From contig CASEMN010000016.1 of the NCBI GenBank assembly GCA_949289045.1, forward strand, positions 1-45,679: a stretch of 45,679 bases of DNA. The letters run 5' to 3'. The notes under the pieces were generated by a model that worked only from the letters and a program-made list of their open reading frames with translations, did no database searches and was not told where the DNA came from. Shown in pieces: positions 31,736 to 40,955 of the stretch. The stretch's first letter is position 1; each line of letters opens with the position of its first letter. The translations under genes were made by a program, and so were the position numbers. Source of the DNA: an uncultured Oscillospiraceae bacterium. Lineage in GTDB: Bacteria > Bacillota > Clostridia > Oscillospirales > Acutalibacteraceae.

Positions 31736-31750
31736 GGAGGCGGAGAAATC

Positions 31751-32557
31751 ATGTCAATATTTTTAGCAGTAGTAATTGTTTCCGCCATTGGTCTTATAGC
31801 AGGTCTCGGACTTGCGGTAGCTTCAATCGTAATGGCTGTTCCTGTTGACGAAAAAGCTGAGGAAATTGAGGCAGTTCTTCCCGGAGCTAACTGCGGTGCC
31901 TGTGGTTTTTCAGGCTGCTCAGGATATGCCAAGGCTCTTTCAGAGGGAAAGACGAAGGAAACCTCACTTTGTGCTCCCGGCGGCAATGAAGTAGCCGCAA
32001 AGGTTGCCGAAATCATGGGCGTTTCCGCCGGAAACATTAAGCCTCAGACAGCTGTTGTAATGTGTAACGGAACTTCAAAGAATACCGATACAAAACTTAC
32101 TTACAGCGGAGTTGAGAGCTGTAAAATGGCTTCTCAGCTCTTCGGAGGTCCCGGCGAATGTACATACGGATGCATCGGTTTCGGCGACTGTGCAAACGTG
32201 TGCCCATACGGAGCAATTTCCATTTGCGACGGTGTTGCAAGAGTTAATCCTCTCGCCTGCCGTGCCTGCAAAATGTGCATAAACACCTGTCCAAAGCACA
32301 TCATTAAGCTCATGCCTCTCCACGAGGCGAAAGCCGTTGTTCTTTGCAGCAATGCGGATAAAGGTGCAGCTACAAGAAAAGCTTGTTCAGCAGGCTGCAT
32401 AGGCTGCATGAAGTGCGTTAAGGCATGTCCCGAAGGCGCTGTTACCGTTACAGGAAACTGTGCAAAGGTTGACTTTGACAAGTGTACCGGCTGCGGCAAA
32501 TGTGCTGAAGGCTGCCCGACAAATGCAATTCAGGTTATTATTGCAGGCGGCAAATAA
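31751..32557 (+). CDS. rnfB: Rnf complex subunit RnfB
   Basis: RnfB is the entry point for electrons from ferredoxin. The 268-residue protein has an N-terminal membrane helix (about 4-28), the Fe-S domain NCGACGFSGCSGY with a fourth cysteine about 16 residues later, and then a cysteine-rich region with several ferredoxin-type motifs (CRACKMCINTCP, CIGCMKCVKACP, CTGCGKCAEGCP and a partner motif CIGFGDCANVCP). Thus it should hold five or six [4Fe-4S] clusters, as in other clostridial RnfB proteins. TAAGGAGG precedes the ATG. Last gene of the operon. Confidence 0.97.
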   Translation: MSIFLAVVIVSAIGLIAGLGLAVASIVMAVPVDEKAEEIEAVLPGANCGACGFSGCSGYAKALSEGKTKETSLCAPGGNEVAAKVAEIMGVSAGNIKPQTAVVMCNGTSKNTDTKLTYSGVESCKMASQLFGGPGECTYGCIGFGDCANVCPYGAISICDGVARVNPLACRACKMCINTCPKHIIKLMPLHEAKAVVLCSNADKGAATRKACSAGCIGCMKCVKACPEGAVTVTGNCAKVDFDKCTGCGKCAEGCPTNAIQVIIAGGK

Positions 32558-32569
32558 ATATGATATTAT

Positions 32570-32600
32570 AAAAGCTGCGGTATATGCCGCAGCTTTTAAT
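32570..32600 (+). terminator. Terminator of rnf operon
   Basis: Arms AAAAGCTGCGG (32570-32580) and CCGCAGCTTTT (32587-32597) form a perfect 11-base stem with a 6-base loop, 12 bases after the rnfB stop, with T-rich sequence after it. Confidence 0.88.
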
Positions 32601-32635
32601 TTTGACTTTTATCAATTAGAAAGGATTTTTTTAAA

Positions 32636-33487
32636 ATGGCTAAAAAGGTTTTTATTACCTCAGACAGCACCTGCGACATTTCTCCGGAAATGAGACAGCA
32701 GCTCCAGATTGAAGTTGCACCCCTTAAAATTCTTTTAGGTGATACCGAACACAAAGACGGTATTGATATTGTCCCTGAGGATATTTTTAAGTTTTATAAC
32801 GAAAACAAAAAAACACCTAAAACTGCAGCGGTTACACCTGCGGAATACACAGAGCTTTTTGAAAAATATACCTCCCAGGGTTATGCGATAGTGCACGTTG
32901 CATTTACTTCAAAACTTTCTTCCTCATGTCAGAACGCCATGATAGCCGCTTCTGATTTTGATGATGTCTATGTTGTGGATTCTCTTCAGCTTTGCTCCGG
33001 TCAGGCTCTTCTTGTTTTTGAAGCATGCCGTCTTCGTGACAGCGGCATGGAGGCTTCTCAGATTGCAGCTGCTCTCGAAGAACAGAAAACAAAAGTGCGA
33101 ACAAGCTTCGTTATACCGAGCCTTGAATTTCTCAGCAAGGGCGGACGCTGCTCTTCACTTACCGCTTTAGGCGCAAATGTACTGGGAATTAAGCCCTCAA
33201 TAGAAATGGCAGACGGTTCCCTTTCAGTAGGCAAAAAATACAGAGGAAAAGCTGATGTTGTATATGAAAAATATATCGAGGATAAGCTCAGCGAAAGTGA
33301 CAACATTGATCTTTCAGCAAAAGTAGTTTTTGCTAATTCAGGTATTCCGAAAGAGCTTTCACAGAAGCTTGTTAAGCTTATAAAGAACAAGCTTCCCAAA
33401 GCAGATTTAATTGAGATGATTGCCGGATGTACAATAACATCTCACTGCGGTCCAGGAACAGTTGCCGTTATCTTCATGGTAAAATAA
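32636..33487 (+). CDS. DegV family fatty-acid-binding protein
   Basis: The 283-residue DegV protein shows the family N-terminus VFITSDSTCDIS, the threonine/serine-rich fatty-acid head-group site SSSCQNAMIAA, and FLSKGGRCSSLTALGANVLGIKPS. DegV (FakB-like) proteins bind a fatty acid and in many Firmicutes present it to the kinase FakA, so that exogenous fatty acids enter phospholipids; no FakA gene is in the window. It lies after the rnf terminator and has GAAAGGATT before the ATG. It ends with its own hairpin terminator. Confidence 0.93.
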   Translation: MAKKVFITSDSTCDISPEMRQQLQIEVAPLKILLGDTEHKDGIDIVPEDIFKFYNENKKTPKTAAVTPAEYTELFEKYTSQGYAIVHVAFTSKLSSSCQNAMIAASDFDDVYVVDSLQLCSGQALLVFEACRLRDSGMEASQIAAALEEQKTKVRTSFVIPSLEFLSKGGRCSSLTALGANVLGIKPSIEMADGSLSVGKKYRGKADVVYEKYIEDKLSESDNIDLSAKVVFANSGIPKELSQKLVKLIKNKLPKADLIEMIAGCTITSHCGPGTVAVIFMVK

Positions 33488-33513
33488 GGGCTGAACCTCT
33501 ATTCAATCTTGTA

Positions 33514-33528
33514 GCAGCGTAACGCTGC
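33514..33528. other. Small hairpin after degV
   Basis: GCAGCG-taa-CGCTGC is a perfect 6-base stem just after the degV stop, ahead of the main terminator. It may protect the 3' end of the mRNA. Confidence 0.4.
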
Positions 33529-33554
33529 ATAAATATTAAATAAAAATCAAAAGC

Positions 33555-33598
33555 GCCTGCGATTAGGTTTATTCTAATCGCAGGCACTTTTATTTTTT
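33555..33598 (+). terminator. Terminator of degV, hairpin repeat copy B
   Basis: GCCTGCGATTAG (33555-33566) pairs perfectly with CTAATCGCAGGC (33574-33585) around a 7-base loop, followed by ACTTTTATTTTTT. The 31-base hairpin shares its arm and AGGTTTA core with those at 5333 and 15620. Confidence 0.88.
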
Positions 33599-33648
33599 AT
33601 AACTGACGTTGAAAACGAAAATCGCTTACGAATCAAATCAGCTGCATT

Positions 33649-35496
33649 TTATCTTCCGAGATACGGGTTCGGGTTGACCTTACGTCCATTGACATGAACC
33701 TCAAAGTGAAGATGTGCACCGAATGAGTAACCGGAGTTACCTACTCGTCCGATAGCCTGACCCTGATATACATACTGTCCGACATAAACTCCAACAGAAG
33801 AACAGTGTGCATAAAGAGTTCTGAGACCGCCGCTGTGCTGGATTGTTATACAGTATCCGTAGCTTCCGTTCCAGCCGGCCTGAACAACGGTTCCGGCATC
33901 GGCAGCTATAATAGTTCTGCCGTAAGCTCCTCCGCCTGTAATATCAATACCTGTATGATAACCGCTGGCGTAAGCACTTGAAGCATATCCATAACCACGG
34001 GATATACTGTTAAGACCGATAACAGGCCATACAAATCTTCCGCTTGTTGTAGTGATGGTTCCACCACCGCCGCTTACAGTAAGCGACTTTGTACCGACAA
34101 GTATCTCACGGTCAACAGGCTCGCGGACAGTTACACGTTCTATTTCTTCAGTAGAAATTTTAACTCCGTCAACATATGAAACCAACTCTGTTATCTGTGC
34201 AAGTCCTTCAGAACCTTCAGTCTTTACTCTTTGCGTACCTTTATACAGGCTTGAGGATTCCGTTTGAACTGTTTCATAGGGGATCTCCTCTGTACGTACT
34301 TCAGTCTTCATAACCTTTACTCGTACATAGTTAACTTCCATTGAAACAATAATCTTGTCGCCCATATAGATGTTTTCACCCATATCGGGATTCATAGCAT
34401 AAAGCTGCTCAATTGTCGTGTCATATTCGAGAGCTATATCATAGAGTGTGTCGCCGTCCTGAACAGTATGATAAACCGCTTCAGTTTTATTTGTAGCAAG
34501 CTTGGCTTTCAGCTTTGCGGCATCCCATATAGTTTCGTCGTTATCAGGATAAAGTCCCTGAACATACTCAATATCTTCAACGAAACCTACAATACCCTCT
34601 CCGTCGGCAGGTTTGTTAGCCTCTAAGATTTCATCAAATACGCTGGTAGCGTCAGTTTCATTTTTAACGGCACATAAAAACTCTCCGTCAACATATATAC
34701 CGCATGCATTTGTAATATTGCTCTGTGAATTTTCAATAAGAGCATCACATAAAGCAGATGAGTCAGTAAGCTCGTTTTTAGAAACAACTCTTATTTTATA
34801 TGTAGGCTTCTCGATTGAAACCTCTGTTTGCTGTGAACTTGCTGTTTCTGATTCGCCAAGATTAAGTCTCTCATTAGCAAGAGTTTCCGCATCAAGATAT
34901 ACGTTTTCATCTGCCACATATCCAAGACTTACATTACCGTAAAGAATTTCCAGTGCAAAAGTACGTTCATTCCAATAATTTGTAGTGAGTACAAGCACAA
35001 TAAGACCTGCAACAGGCATGGCCAGCCTTATTACAGAGCGTGCAAATGCTCTATGACGGCTTAAGCCTTTTTTGATATAATGACGCAGTACGGAAAAAAT
35101 AAGACCAACGTTTTTTATTGAAAGTCCGCGCATATTTTCATAAGCGGATTTTACTTCAGCTTTAATATAATGAAGCTCATCAATAAAACGGTGCAGCCAT
35201 TTAAAGAACAGATGGTCAATACCTATAACGAAAATACGTGCAACAGAATAAATCGCTCTGAAAGGTTTCACTATTATCCGGCGCAGCCCTTTAAAAAACC
35301 TTTTACCCACTCTGATACAGTTAGCACCTAAAAGATACACAAAGGTGTAAAGGGTTAAATCTCCACCGAAATTTTCATTATCTTCCTGAGCGGACTCCGG
35401 CTCATTTGTTTCTTTCGGTTCGTCAGTTATATTTTCCAAGTTTTTATTATCATCCTCGGGCTTGTCTTCTCTGTCACGTTTTCTGAATTTAAGCAA
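33649..35496 (-). CDS. LysM-G5-M23 cell-wall peptidase
   Basis: A 615-residue membrane-anchored peptidoglycan endopeptidase. A charged cytoplasmic N-terminus (about 150 residues, with amphipathic basic helices) precedes one membrane helix (MPVAGLIVLVLT). Then come a LysM domain (HTVQDGDTLYDIALEYDTTI), a G5 domain (TEEIPYETVQTESSSLYKG) and a C-terminal M23 domain. The zinc ligands are seen in HTGIDITGG and HLHFEVHVNG. It would cut peptide cross-links in the cell wall. The TTG at 35496 lies 9 bases after AGGAGG, so it is chosen as start; the ATG nine codons earlier lies upstream of that site. Such architecture is common in Clostridia cell-elongation and sporulation enzymes. Confidence 0.87.
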   Translation of the reverse strand: MLKFRKRDREDKPEDDNKNLENITDEPKETNEPESAQEDNENFGGDLTLYTFVYLLGANCIRVGKRFFKGLRRIIVKPFRAIYSVARIFVIGIDHLFFKWLHRFIDELHYIKAEVKSAYENMRGLSIKNVGLIFSVLRHYIKKGLSRHRAFARSVIRLAMPVAGLIVLVLTTNYWNERTFALEILYGNVSLGYVADENVYLDAETLANERLNLGESETASSQQTEVSIEKPTYKIRVVSKNELTDSSALCDALIENSQSNITNACGIYVDGEFLCAVKNETDATSVFDEILEANKPADGEGIVGFVEDIEYVQGLYPDNDETIWDAAKLKAKLATNKTEAVYHTVQDGDTLYDIALEYDTTIEQLYAMNPDMGENIYMGDKIIVSMEVNYVRVKVMKTEVRTEEIPYETVQTESSSLYKGTQRVKTEGSEGLAQITELVSYVDGVKISTEEIERVTVREPVDREILVGTKSLTVSGGGGTITTTSGRFVWPVIGLNSISRGYGYASSAYASGYHTGIDITGGGAYGRTIIAADAGTVVQAGWNGSYGYCITIQHSGGLRTLYAHCSSVGVYVGQYVYQGQAIGRVGNSGYSFGAHLHFEVHVNGRKVNPNPYLGR

Positions 35497-35569
35497 AGAG
35501 CACAACCTCCTATTTCCACACACATTTATAAAAACAAAAACTGATTTCTTTTATAGATAAACACATTTT

Positions 35570-35598
35570 ATTATACATTTTTTGACCGAAAAAGACAA
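35570..35598 (-). promoter_or_regulatory. Promoter for M23 peptidase gene
   Basis: -35 TTGTCT (35593-35598), 17-base spacer, -10 TATAAT (35570-35575) on the minus strand. Confidence 0.7.
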
Positions 35599-35633
35599 GT
35601 AGATTCATCTATTTTAATATTAAAGGAAAATTA

Positions 35634-35660
35634 AACTTGCTGAATTTTTCTCAGCAGCAA
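35634..35660 (-). terminator. Weak terminator after luxS
   Basis: A short stem (GCTGA/TCAGC, 35639-35655) with a loop of seven bases is followed by AAGTTTAATTT on the minus strand; weak. Confidence 0.4.
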
Positions 35661-35705
35661 TTATGATAAAATACCGATTCAATTAATAAAGCGGAAAATT
35701 CTCTA

Positions 35706-36167
35706 TCATTTTGTCGGATAAATCAGCCTTTCTTCGCTCCAATCAGCCAAAACCTTTTTCATCTCCAGAGCCTCTTTTTTTGCTCCCTCAAGGCTGTGCT
35801 CAAGATAGTTCCCACACTCTCGAGCAGTCGCTCCGGGAATGTCTCCCTCAAAGTTCGCAATAAAATCAAAAGCTTCCTTAGTTAGTTTAATAGCATCACT
35901 ATGTGAAAGTCCCCTTGTAAGGAAATAAAATCCTGTACGGCAGCCCATAGGTCCAAAATAGATTATGTTATCCGCAAACTCGGAATTTCTCACAAAGGTT
36001 GCAAAAAGGTGCTCCACAGTATGCATAGCGGAGTTTTCCATAAAGGGCGGAATATTGGGCCGTCTTGTCCTTATATCATATGTAATAACATCGCCGTCTT
36101 TACGGGAAATATACATTCCCCTTTGAAGAATGTCGTGGTCAATTGTAAAGCTTGCTATTTTTTCCAT
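35706..36167 (-). CDS. luxS: S-ribosylhomocysteine lyase
   Basis: LuxS splits S-ribosylhomocysteine to homocysteine and DPD, the precursor of autoinducer 2, in the activated methyl cycle. The 153-residue product has the metal-binding HTVEH (H49, H53, with E52 as base), the catalytic C76 in GPMGCRTGF, and metal ligand C118 in RECGNYLEH, all intact. The gene lies 15 bases after the phospholipase-like gene in the rimM-trmD group. A Pfs/MTAN nucleosidase gene is not in the window. Confidence 0.97.
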   Translation of the reverse strand: MEKIASFTIDHDILQRGMYISRKDGDVITYDIRTRRPNIPPFMENSAMHTVEHLFATFVRNSEFADNIIYFGPMGCRTGFYFLTRGLSHSDAIKLTKEAFDFIANFEGDIPGATARECGNYLEHSLEGAKKEALEMKKVLADWSEERLIYPTK

Positions 36168-36182
36168 TTTCTTTTTCCTTTC

Positions 36183-37127
36183 TCAGCATACATCTGTTCC
36201 AGTAAGGAAGGAGCGGTGTCCGAAAACCTCGGAAGAGTTCGCCTTTCCTTCAATTATATTCATAAAGCCTGCAATCATATTAGCCGCATCCTCTTTAGCC
36301 TCTTCAAAAAGCTCATAGACACTCTTATTAAGCTTAATAGATTTATCCGCCGGATAATACCACTCATTTTTTGCCATATTCATATAGTCGTATTTGCCGT
36401 CAGCTTTTTCCTGAAGCATCATTGACGATACGCCAGGTCCAATAACCGGATAAAAAGGCAGCTGTACAGCTCTGAGAAAATCATTTCTCTTTTTGTTTCC
36501 GCTGTTTATTATTCCCTGCATATAGCGAAAATCACGGAAAGCCTGCTCGAATTTACCCTCATCACAGGAACGTTTAAGCGTAACAGAAAAAGCGTAAGCC
36601 GCCGCCCTTGCCATATTCGTTATAAGCTCCGGGTCATCGGACAAAAGGGCTTTTGTTGAAAACTTAAGTGTGTTTTCGATATTTCTTTTCTCTTTGAGAA
36701 GAATCATATCAATATTAAATTCTATTCTGTTATGGAGCACAAAAGGATGATAAGTTATGTGCTCTCTTTTCTTTATATCCTCCATAGCCCAGTAAACAAA
36801 AGGATGAACGCTTCTGTCAAGGGCATAGTGGCAAATAAAGCCACAGAAATATGAAATGACACTATCACGGTCATAATTGTTGCCGTTTATGAGATATTCT
36901 GCCATTGCTGCAAAAAGCTTTGCGGGGTCGCTTCTATGTATTGCGGAGCCTGTACCCATAAGACTTTTCCCGGGCATATTGGGAAGCAATCTGTGGAAAA
37001 ACAGAAAATCAGGTCCCTGAGTTCCGTAAATTACTGCACGCTCATCAATATTTATTCCTTTAGCTCTTTGGCGGATTGTATCCATCATTTCATCAGAAAA
37101 AATATAGTGAGTTGAAAATGCAGGCAT
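36183..37127 (-). CDS. Zinc-dependent phospholipase C-like protein
   Basis: A 314-residue protein of the zinc-dependent phospholipase C-like family, with the N-terminal MPAFSTHYIFSDEMMD (first histidine), YGTQGPDFLFF, and histidine pairs in FICHYALDRSVHPFVYW and HNRIEFN as likely metal ligands. There is no signal peptide, so unlike secreted phospholipases C it would stay in the cytoplasm; its substrate is unknown. The start is 3 bases after the trmD stop, so it is in one operon with trmD and luxS. Assignment is at family level. Confidence 0.82.
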   Translation of the reverse strand: MPAFSTHYIFSDEMMDTIRQRAKGINIDERAVIYGTQGPDFLFFHRLLPNMPGKSLMGTGSAIHRSDPAKLFAAMAEYLINGNNYDRDSVISYFCGFICHYALDRSVHPFVYWAMEDIKKREHITYHPFVLHNRIEFNIDMILLKEKRNIENTLKFSTKALLSDDPELITNMARAAAYAFSVTLKRSCDEGKFEQAFRDFRYMQGIINSGNKKRNDFLRAVQLPFYPVIGPGVSSMMLQEKADGKYDYMNMAKNEWYYPADKSIKLNKSVYELFEEAKEDAANMIAGFMNIIEGKANSSEVFGHRSFLTGTDVC

Positions 37128-37130
37128 GAT

Positions 37131-37892
37131 TTATTCCTCCTCCTGACTTTTTTCCTTTTCTCTCTCCTGAGCAAGTTCATTAAGATATTTTTTATCTGAC
37201 TTTGTAAGCTCTGCATTTTGAAGAAGCTCGGGACGCTTTTCTAAAGTTCGCTTCAAAGACTGCTCTCTGCGCCACTTTTCAATATTTGCATGGTGGCCGG
37301 AGAGTAACACCTCCGGAACCTGCTTACCTCTCCACTCCACGGGTCTTGTGTACTGGGGATATTCAAGGAGAGACGAAAAATGGCTTTCGTTTGTAAAGGC
37401 TTCCTCTCCCGAAAGAACGCCGGGAATCATCCTTGCAACGCAGTCTGCAAGAACTAACGCCGGAAGCTCTCCCCCTGTGAGAACATAGTCGCCTATTGAA
37501 ATTTCTTCATCGACGATCTCCTCAATTACCCTTTCGTCAACACCCTCATAGTGTCCGCAAAGAAGGGCTATATGCTCCATCTTGGAAAGCTCAATTGCCC
37601 TTTTCTGAGTAAGAGTCTTTCCCTGAGGTGACATATAAATAAGATGGGGACGTCTTCCTGAATCCTCACAGAGAGACTTAAAACAATCATATATGGGCTG
37701 GGTCTGCATAACCATCCCCATTCCTCCACCATAGGGAGTATCATCTACACGACGGTGCTTGTCCGATGTATATTCTCTTATATCACGACAGCTTATCTCT
37801 ATAAGTCCCCTTTCCCTTGCCCTGCCTATTATGCTCTCTTTAAGGACGTTTTCACACATCTGGGGAAAAAGAGTGAGAATATCAATTCGCAT
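37131..37892 (-). CDS. trmD: tRNA (guanine-N1)-methyltransferase
   Basis: TrmD methylates G37 of tRNAs next to the anticodon, preventing frameshifts. The 253-residue protein has the SPOUT trefoil-knot segment [15 protein letters not shown] and [15 protein letters not shown], and N-terminal GGGMGMVMQ. The C-terminal 25 residues are highly charged ([11 protein letters not shown]), a natural tail rather than a domain. The ATG at 37892 lies within the last codons of rimM; a TTG two codons earlier is less likely. Overlap with rimM is 11 bases. Confidence 0.96.
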   Translation of the reverse strand: MRIDILTLFPQMCENVLKESIIGRARERGLIEISCRDIREYTSDKHRRVDDTPYGGGMGMVMQTQPIYDCFKSLCEDSGRRPHLIYMSPQGKTLTQKRAIELSKMEHIALLCGHYEGVDERVIEEIVDEEISIGDYVLTGGELPALVLADCVARMIPGVLSGEEAFTNESHFSSLLEYPQYTRPVEWRGKQVPEVLLSGHHANIEKWRREQSLKRTLEKRPELLQNAELTKSDKKYLNELAQEREKEKSQEEE

Positions 37893-38400
37893 CGTCAAAA
37901 ATTCCTTTCATGGGTCTGATTTTAATTATTCCGTTTTCTACATCCGTTTCAACCACAACATCTTTTATTGCGGGAATTAAATATTCTTTGCCGCTGTCAT
38001 CGGTTATCTGCCAGACATCATTTGCTCCCGTTTCCATAACATCGGTAAGCTTTCCGTAAATAACGCCTGTATCGGCATCGAAAACGGTGCAATCAATTAA
38101 ATCCTGTATAAAGTTTTCGCCTTCACTTAAATTTGCTTCGGCTCTGTCCATATACAGCACTTTACGCATGATTTTATTTACCGCTTCAATTGAATCTATT
38201 CCATCAACCTTTAAAAGGGCTATGTTACCGTGAGGACGGCATGAAATAACCTTTAAAGACTCTGTACCCTCTTTATTCAAATAAAAATGTTTAAACTGCT
38301 TCATAAACTCAGGAGAATCACACCAGGGATTTACTCGCATCTCTCCCCTGACGCCGTGGGTACCTACAACCTGTCCCACTTCGAGATATTTTTTTACCAT
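37882..38400 (-). CDS. rimM: Ribosome maturation factor RimM
   Basis: RimM binds S19 and helps mature the 30S head domain. The 172-residue product starts [20 protein letters not shown] (N-terminal RimM domain, about 5-85) and has the PRC-barrel C-terminal domain (about 95-168) with [16 protein letters not shown] and [12 protein letters not shown]. It precedes trmD with an 11-base overlap, the standard order. It has its own promoter after the terminator at 38466. AGGAGGCGTTTTAT precedes the ATG. Confidence 0.96.
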   Translation of the reverse strand: MVKKYLEVGQVVGTHGVRGEMRVNPWCDSPEFMKQFKHFYLNKEGTESLKVISCRPHGNIALLKVDGIDSIEAVNKIMRKVLYMDRAEANLSEGENFIQDLIDCTVFDADTGVIYGKLTDVMETGANDVWQITDDSGKEYLIPAIKDVVVETDVENGIIKIRPMKGIFDDAN

Positions 38401-38428
38401 ATAAAACGCCTCCTTTTAACGGGACTTT

Positions 38429-38457
38429 ATATTATATAATAACATTACGCCAGACAA
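38429..38457 (-). promoter_or_regulatory. Promoter for rimM-trmD group
   Basis: -35 TTGTCT (38452-38457), 17-base spacer, -10 TAATAT (38429-38434) on the minus strand, downstream of the khpA terminator. Confidence 0.6.
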
Positions 38458-38508
38458 AAAACAACAAAAACAGAGTCTGTATACTAAATTAGATACAGAC
38501 TCTGTTTT
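38458..38508 (-). terminator. Terminator after khpA
   Basis: A near-perfect 16-base stem AAAACAGAGTCTGTAT with its complement (38466-38482 and 38493-38508), 10-base loop, followed on the minus strand by TTTTTGTTGTTTTT. It separates khpA from rimM, an unusual internal stop in this otherwise conserved operon. Confidence 0.85.
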
Positions 38509-38531
38509 CTACTGGTATATTAAGAAAATAA

Positions 38532-38765
38532 TCAGTCAATCTCAACTGAGATTTTGTCGCCTGTACGGCTTGCAGCCGCACGCATGACAACACGGATTGC
38601 CTTGGCAATTCTGCCCTGACGTCCGATAACTCTGCCCATTTCCTCCTGGGAAACGTGAAGATGATAAACTGTTACTCCCTCTGCGTTGGGTTCATCAACA
38701 TCTACGCTGACAGCCTCGGGATTTTCCACAAGACCCTGCGCCACTTTTACAAGTAACTCTTTCAT
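38532..38765 (-). CDS. khpA: KH-domain RNA-binding protein KhpA
   Basis: The 77-residue protein is a single KH domain with the GxxG loop in VIGRQGRIAKAIRVVM. KhpA works with KhpB (EloR/Jag) on small RNAs and cell elongation in Gram-positive bacteria. AAGGAG lies 9 bases before this ATG; an in-frame TTG six codons earlier overlaps it. It follows rpsP by 20 bases and is the last gene of ylxM-ffh-rpsP-khpA. Confidence 0.95.
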   Translation of the reverse strand: MKELLVKVAQGLVENPEAVSVDVDEPNAEGVTVYHLHVSQEEMGRVIGRQGRIAKAIRVVMRAAASRTGDKISVEID

Positions 38766-38785
38766 TACAAACGGCTCCTTCAAAC

Positions 38786-39031
38786 TTATTTAATGATGCC
38801 GTTCTTCTTGAAGAGATCCTTAACTGTATCGGTGGGCTGTGCGCCGTTAGCAATCCATTTTGCTGCCTTCTCAGCGTCAATCTTTACAACTGCGGGGTTC
38901 TCCATGGGATTGTAGTAACCGATTTCCTCGATGAAACGGCCGTCACGGGGATATCTTGAATCTGCTACAACTACACGATAGAAAGGTGCCTTTTTTGCGC
39001 CCATGCGGCGAAGTCTGATTTTTACTGCCAT
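38786..39031 (-). CDS. rpsP: 30S ribosomal protein S16
   Basis: The 81-residue S16 starts [20 protein letters not shown], the family signature, and ends [15 protein letters not shown], standard for Firmicutes. An upstream in-frame GTG extension of 23 residues is rejected because GGAGGAATTTAATC directly precedes the chosen ATG. It lies between ffh and khpA. Confidence 0.97.
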   Translation of the reverse strand: MAVKIRLRRMGAKKAPFYRVVVADSRYPRDGRFIEEIGYYNPMENPAVVKIDAEKAAKWIANGAQPTDTVKDLFKKNGIIK

Positions 39032-39124
39032 GATTAAATTCCTCCAAAATATTTTATATGTTTTTATTTTATCATCACGCTGTGGATGGATTTTTACCAT
39101 TGCTTTGCGTGTTGAATGCTTAAT

Positions 39125-40486
39125 TTAGAATCCCGGGAAACCGCCGGGCATTCCTCCAGGCATACCCATGCCCATTCTGCGCATTTTGCGCTTGCTTCCT
39201 TTACCTGAGAACTGCTTGAACATCTTCTGCATCTGACGGTGCTGGGCAAGGAGCTTATTTACATCCTCAACCTTCATTCCACAGCCTGCAGCGATTCTGC
39301 GTTTTCTTGAGGGATTAATGATTTCCGGCTTTTCCCTTTCAGCGGGAGTCATGGAAAGGATAATAGCTCTTGTTTTATCGAACTGCCTTTCGTCGATATC
39401 CACATTATCAAGCTTTTTGCCCACACCGGGAATCATGCCAAGAATATCTTTTATTGAACCCATCTTTTTAACCTGCTGAAGCTGGTCAAGAAGATCGTTC
39501 ATATCAAACTTATTTTTTTTGAGCTTTTCTTCAAGCTCAGCAGCTTTTTTCTCGTCAAGGGTCTGCTCCGCTTTCTCAATAAGTGAAAGCACGTCGCCCA
39601 TACCGAGGATTCTCGAAGCCATACGCTCCGGATGGAAAACATCGAGATCGCCGAGCTTTTCGCCGACACCCACAAATTTTATGGGTTTACCTGTTACAGC
39701 TCTTGCTGAAAGTGCTGCACCGCCTCGTGTATCACCGTCAAGCTTTGTAAGAATAAGTCCATCTATACCCAGAGCCTCGTCAAAGGATGCTGCAACATTG
39801 ACCGCATCCTGACCGGTCATTGAGTCAACTACAAGAAGAATTTCGTGAGGTTTTACCTCGCTCTTTATGTTTTTAAGCTCCGTCATAAGCTCTTCATCAA
39901 TGTGAAGACGTCCTGCCGTATCAAGAAAAACATAATCGTAGCCTTTATCTTTTGCAAGCTTAACTGCTTCTTTTGCGATTGTAACGGGATCAATCTGACC
40001 CATTTCAAAAACGGGAACTCCCGCCTTTTCACCTACAACCTGAAGCTGTTTGATAGCTGCCGGACGGTAAACGTCGCAGGCTACAAGAAGAGGTCTGTTG
40101 CCCTGATTTTTAAGCATAAGGGCAAGCTTTGCGCTGTGGGTAGTTTTACCTGAACCCTGAAGACCGCACATCATAACGATTGTAGGCGGATGAGGAGCAC
40201 AGGCAAGCCTTGAACGGGTGCCTCCCATAAGCTGAGTAAGCTCTTCATTAACTATTTTTATTACCATCTGCGCCGGGGTCAGGCTTTCCATAACCTGGGC
40301 GCCGATTGCTCTTTCTGTTACCTTGTTTGTGAAATCCTTTGCCACCTTATAGCTGACATCGGCCTCAAGAAGGGCAAGGCGCACCTCCCTCATGGCCTCT
40401 TTAACGTCGCTTTCGGTAAGCTTTCCCTTTGAACGCAGCTTTTTAAACGCTGCTTCAAGTTTGTCGGAAAGACCTTCAAATGCCAA
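39125..40486 (-). CDS. ffh: Signal recognition particle protein Ffh
   Basis: Ffh is the GTPase of the signal recognition particle that targets nascent membrane proteins. The 453-residue protein has the N domain (1-90), G domain with P-loop CGLQGSGKTT at 107-116, DTAGR, and TKLDGDTRGGAA, and a methionine-rich M domain ending MGMPGGMPGGFPGF. The start is TTG, with AAGGA 9 bases upstream; no ATG is available nearby. It starts 20 bases after ylxM. The 4.5S/6S SRP RNA gene is not in the window. Confidence 0.97.
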   Translation of the reverse strand: MAFEGLSDKLEAAFKKLRSKGKLTESDVKEAMREVRLALLEADVSYKVAKDFTNKVTERAIGAQVMESLTPAQMVIKIVNEELTQLMGGTRSRLACAPHPPTIVMMCGLQGSGKTTHSAKLALMLKNQGNRPLLVACDVYRPAAIKQLQVVGEKAGVPVFEMGQIDPVTIAKEAVKLAKDKGYDYVFLDTAGRLHIDEELMTELKNIKSEVKPHEILLVVDSMTGQDAVNVAASFDEALGIDGLILTKLDGDTRGGAALSARAVTGKPIKFVGVGEKLGDLDVFHPERMASRILGMGDVLSLIEKAEQTLDEKKAAELEEKLKKNKFDMNDLLDQLQQVKKMGSIKDILGMIPGVGKKLDNVDIDERQFDKTRAIILSMTPAEREKPEIINPSRKRRIAAGCGMKVEDVNKLLAQHRQMQKMFKQFSGKGSKRKMRRMGMGMPGGMPGGFPGF

Positions 40487-40506
40487 ATCTAATCAGTCCT
40501 TACTGC

Positions 40507-40869
40507 TTATTCGCACAGAGCCTGTGCCATAGCTTTGATTTTTACCGTTGTATCGTTAATTTCTCTCGAAAGGCCGCAGCGCATATTGCACTCGCTTATT
40601 TCGTCCGCATACTGGATAATTTTATTAAGTCCTCTACGCATTTCTTCAAAGCGCTTTGCAAAAGAGAGCTTTTCTTCCATTTCAAGAAGCTGAGATTCAG
40701 CACGCTTTATGGAATCACGAACTCCCTGACGGGTTATACCCTCGTTTTCAGCAATTTCCGAAAGAGAAAGGTCATCGTTATAGTAGTAACCGAGAAAATC
40801 ACGCTGTTTTTCGGTAAGCATGTCCCCGTAAAAATCAAGGAGCATTATTATTTCAAGATTTTTAGCCAC
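40507..40869 (-). CDS. ylxM: YlxM-type DNA-binding protein
   Basis: The 120-residue protein of the UPF0122/YlxM family has a sigma-factor-like helix-turn-helix in LSLSEIAENEGITRQGVRD. In streptococci YlxM stimulates the SRP. It starts with GTG 8 bases after AAAGGAAG; an earlier in-frame TTG is unlikely. It heads the operon ylxM-ffh-rpsP-khpA under a perfect-consensus promoter. Confidence 0.95.
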   Translation of the reverse strand: MAKNLEIIMLLDFYGDMLTEKQRDFLGYYYNDDLSLSEIAENEGITRQGVRDSIKRAESQLLEMEEKLSFAKRFEEMRRGLNKIIQYADEISECNMRCGLSREINDTTVKIKAMAQALCE

Positions 40870-40926
40870 AGTTACCACTTCCTTTCCCCTCAAAGTGTGT
40901 AAAGAACAAATACTTTACAGTCGGTT

Positions 40927-40955
40927 ATTATACTAAAAAAACAGGCGGGTGTCAA
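40927..40955 (-). promoter_or_regulatory. Perfect-consensus promoter for ylxM-ffh operon
   Basis: TTGACA (40950-40955), 17-base spacer, TATAAT (40927-40932) on the minus strand. The -35 lies in the loop, and the spacer in the 3' arm and T tract, of the terminator that precedes it. Confidence 0.9.
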
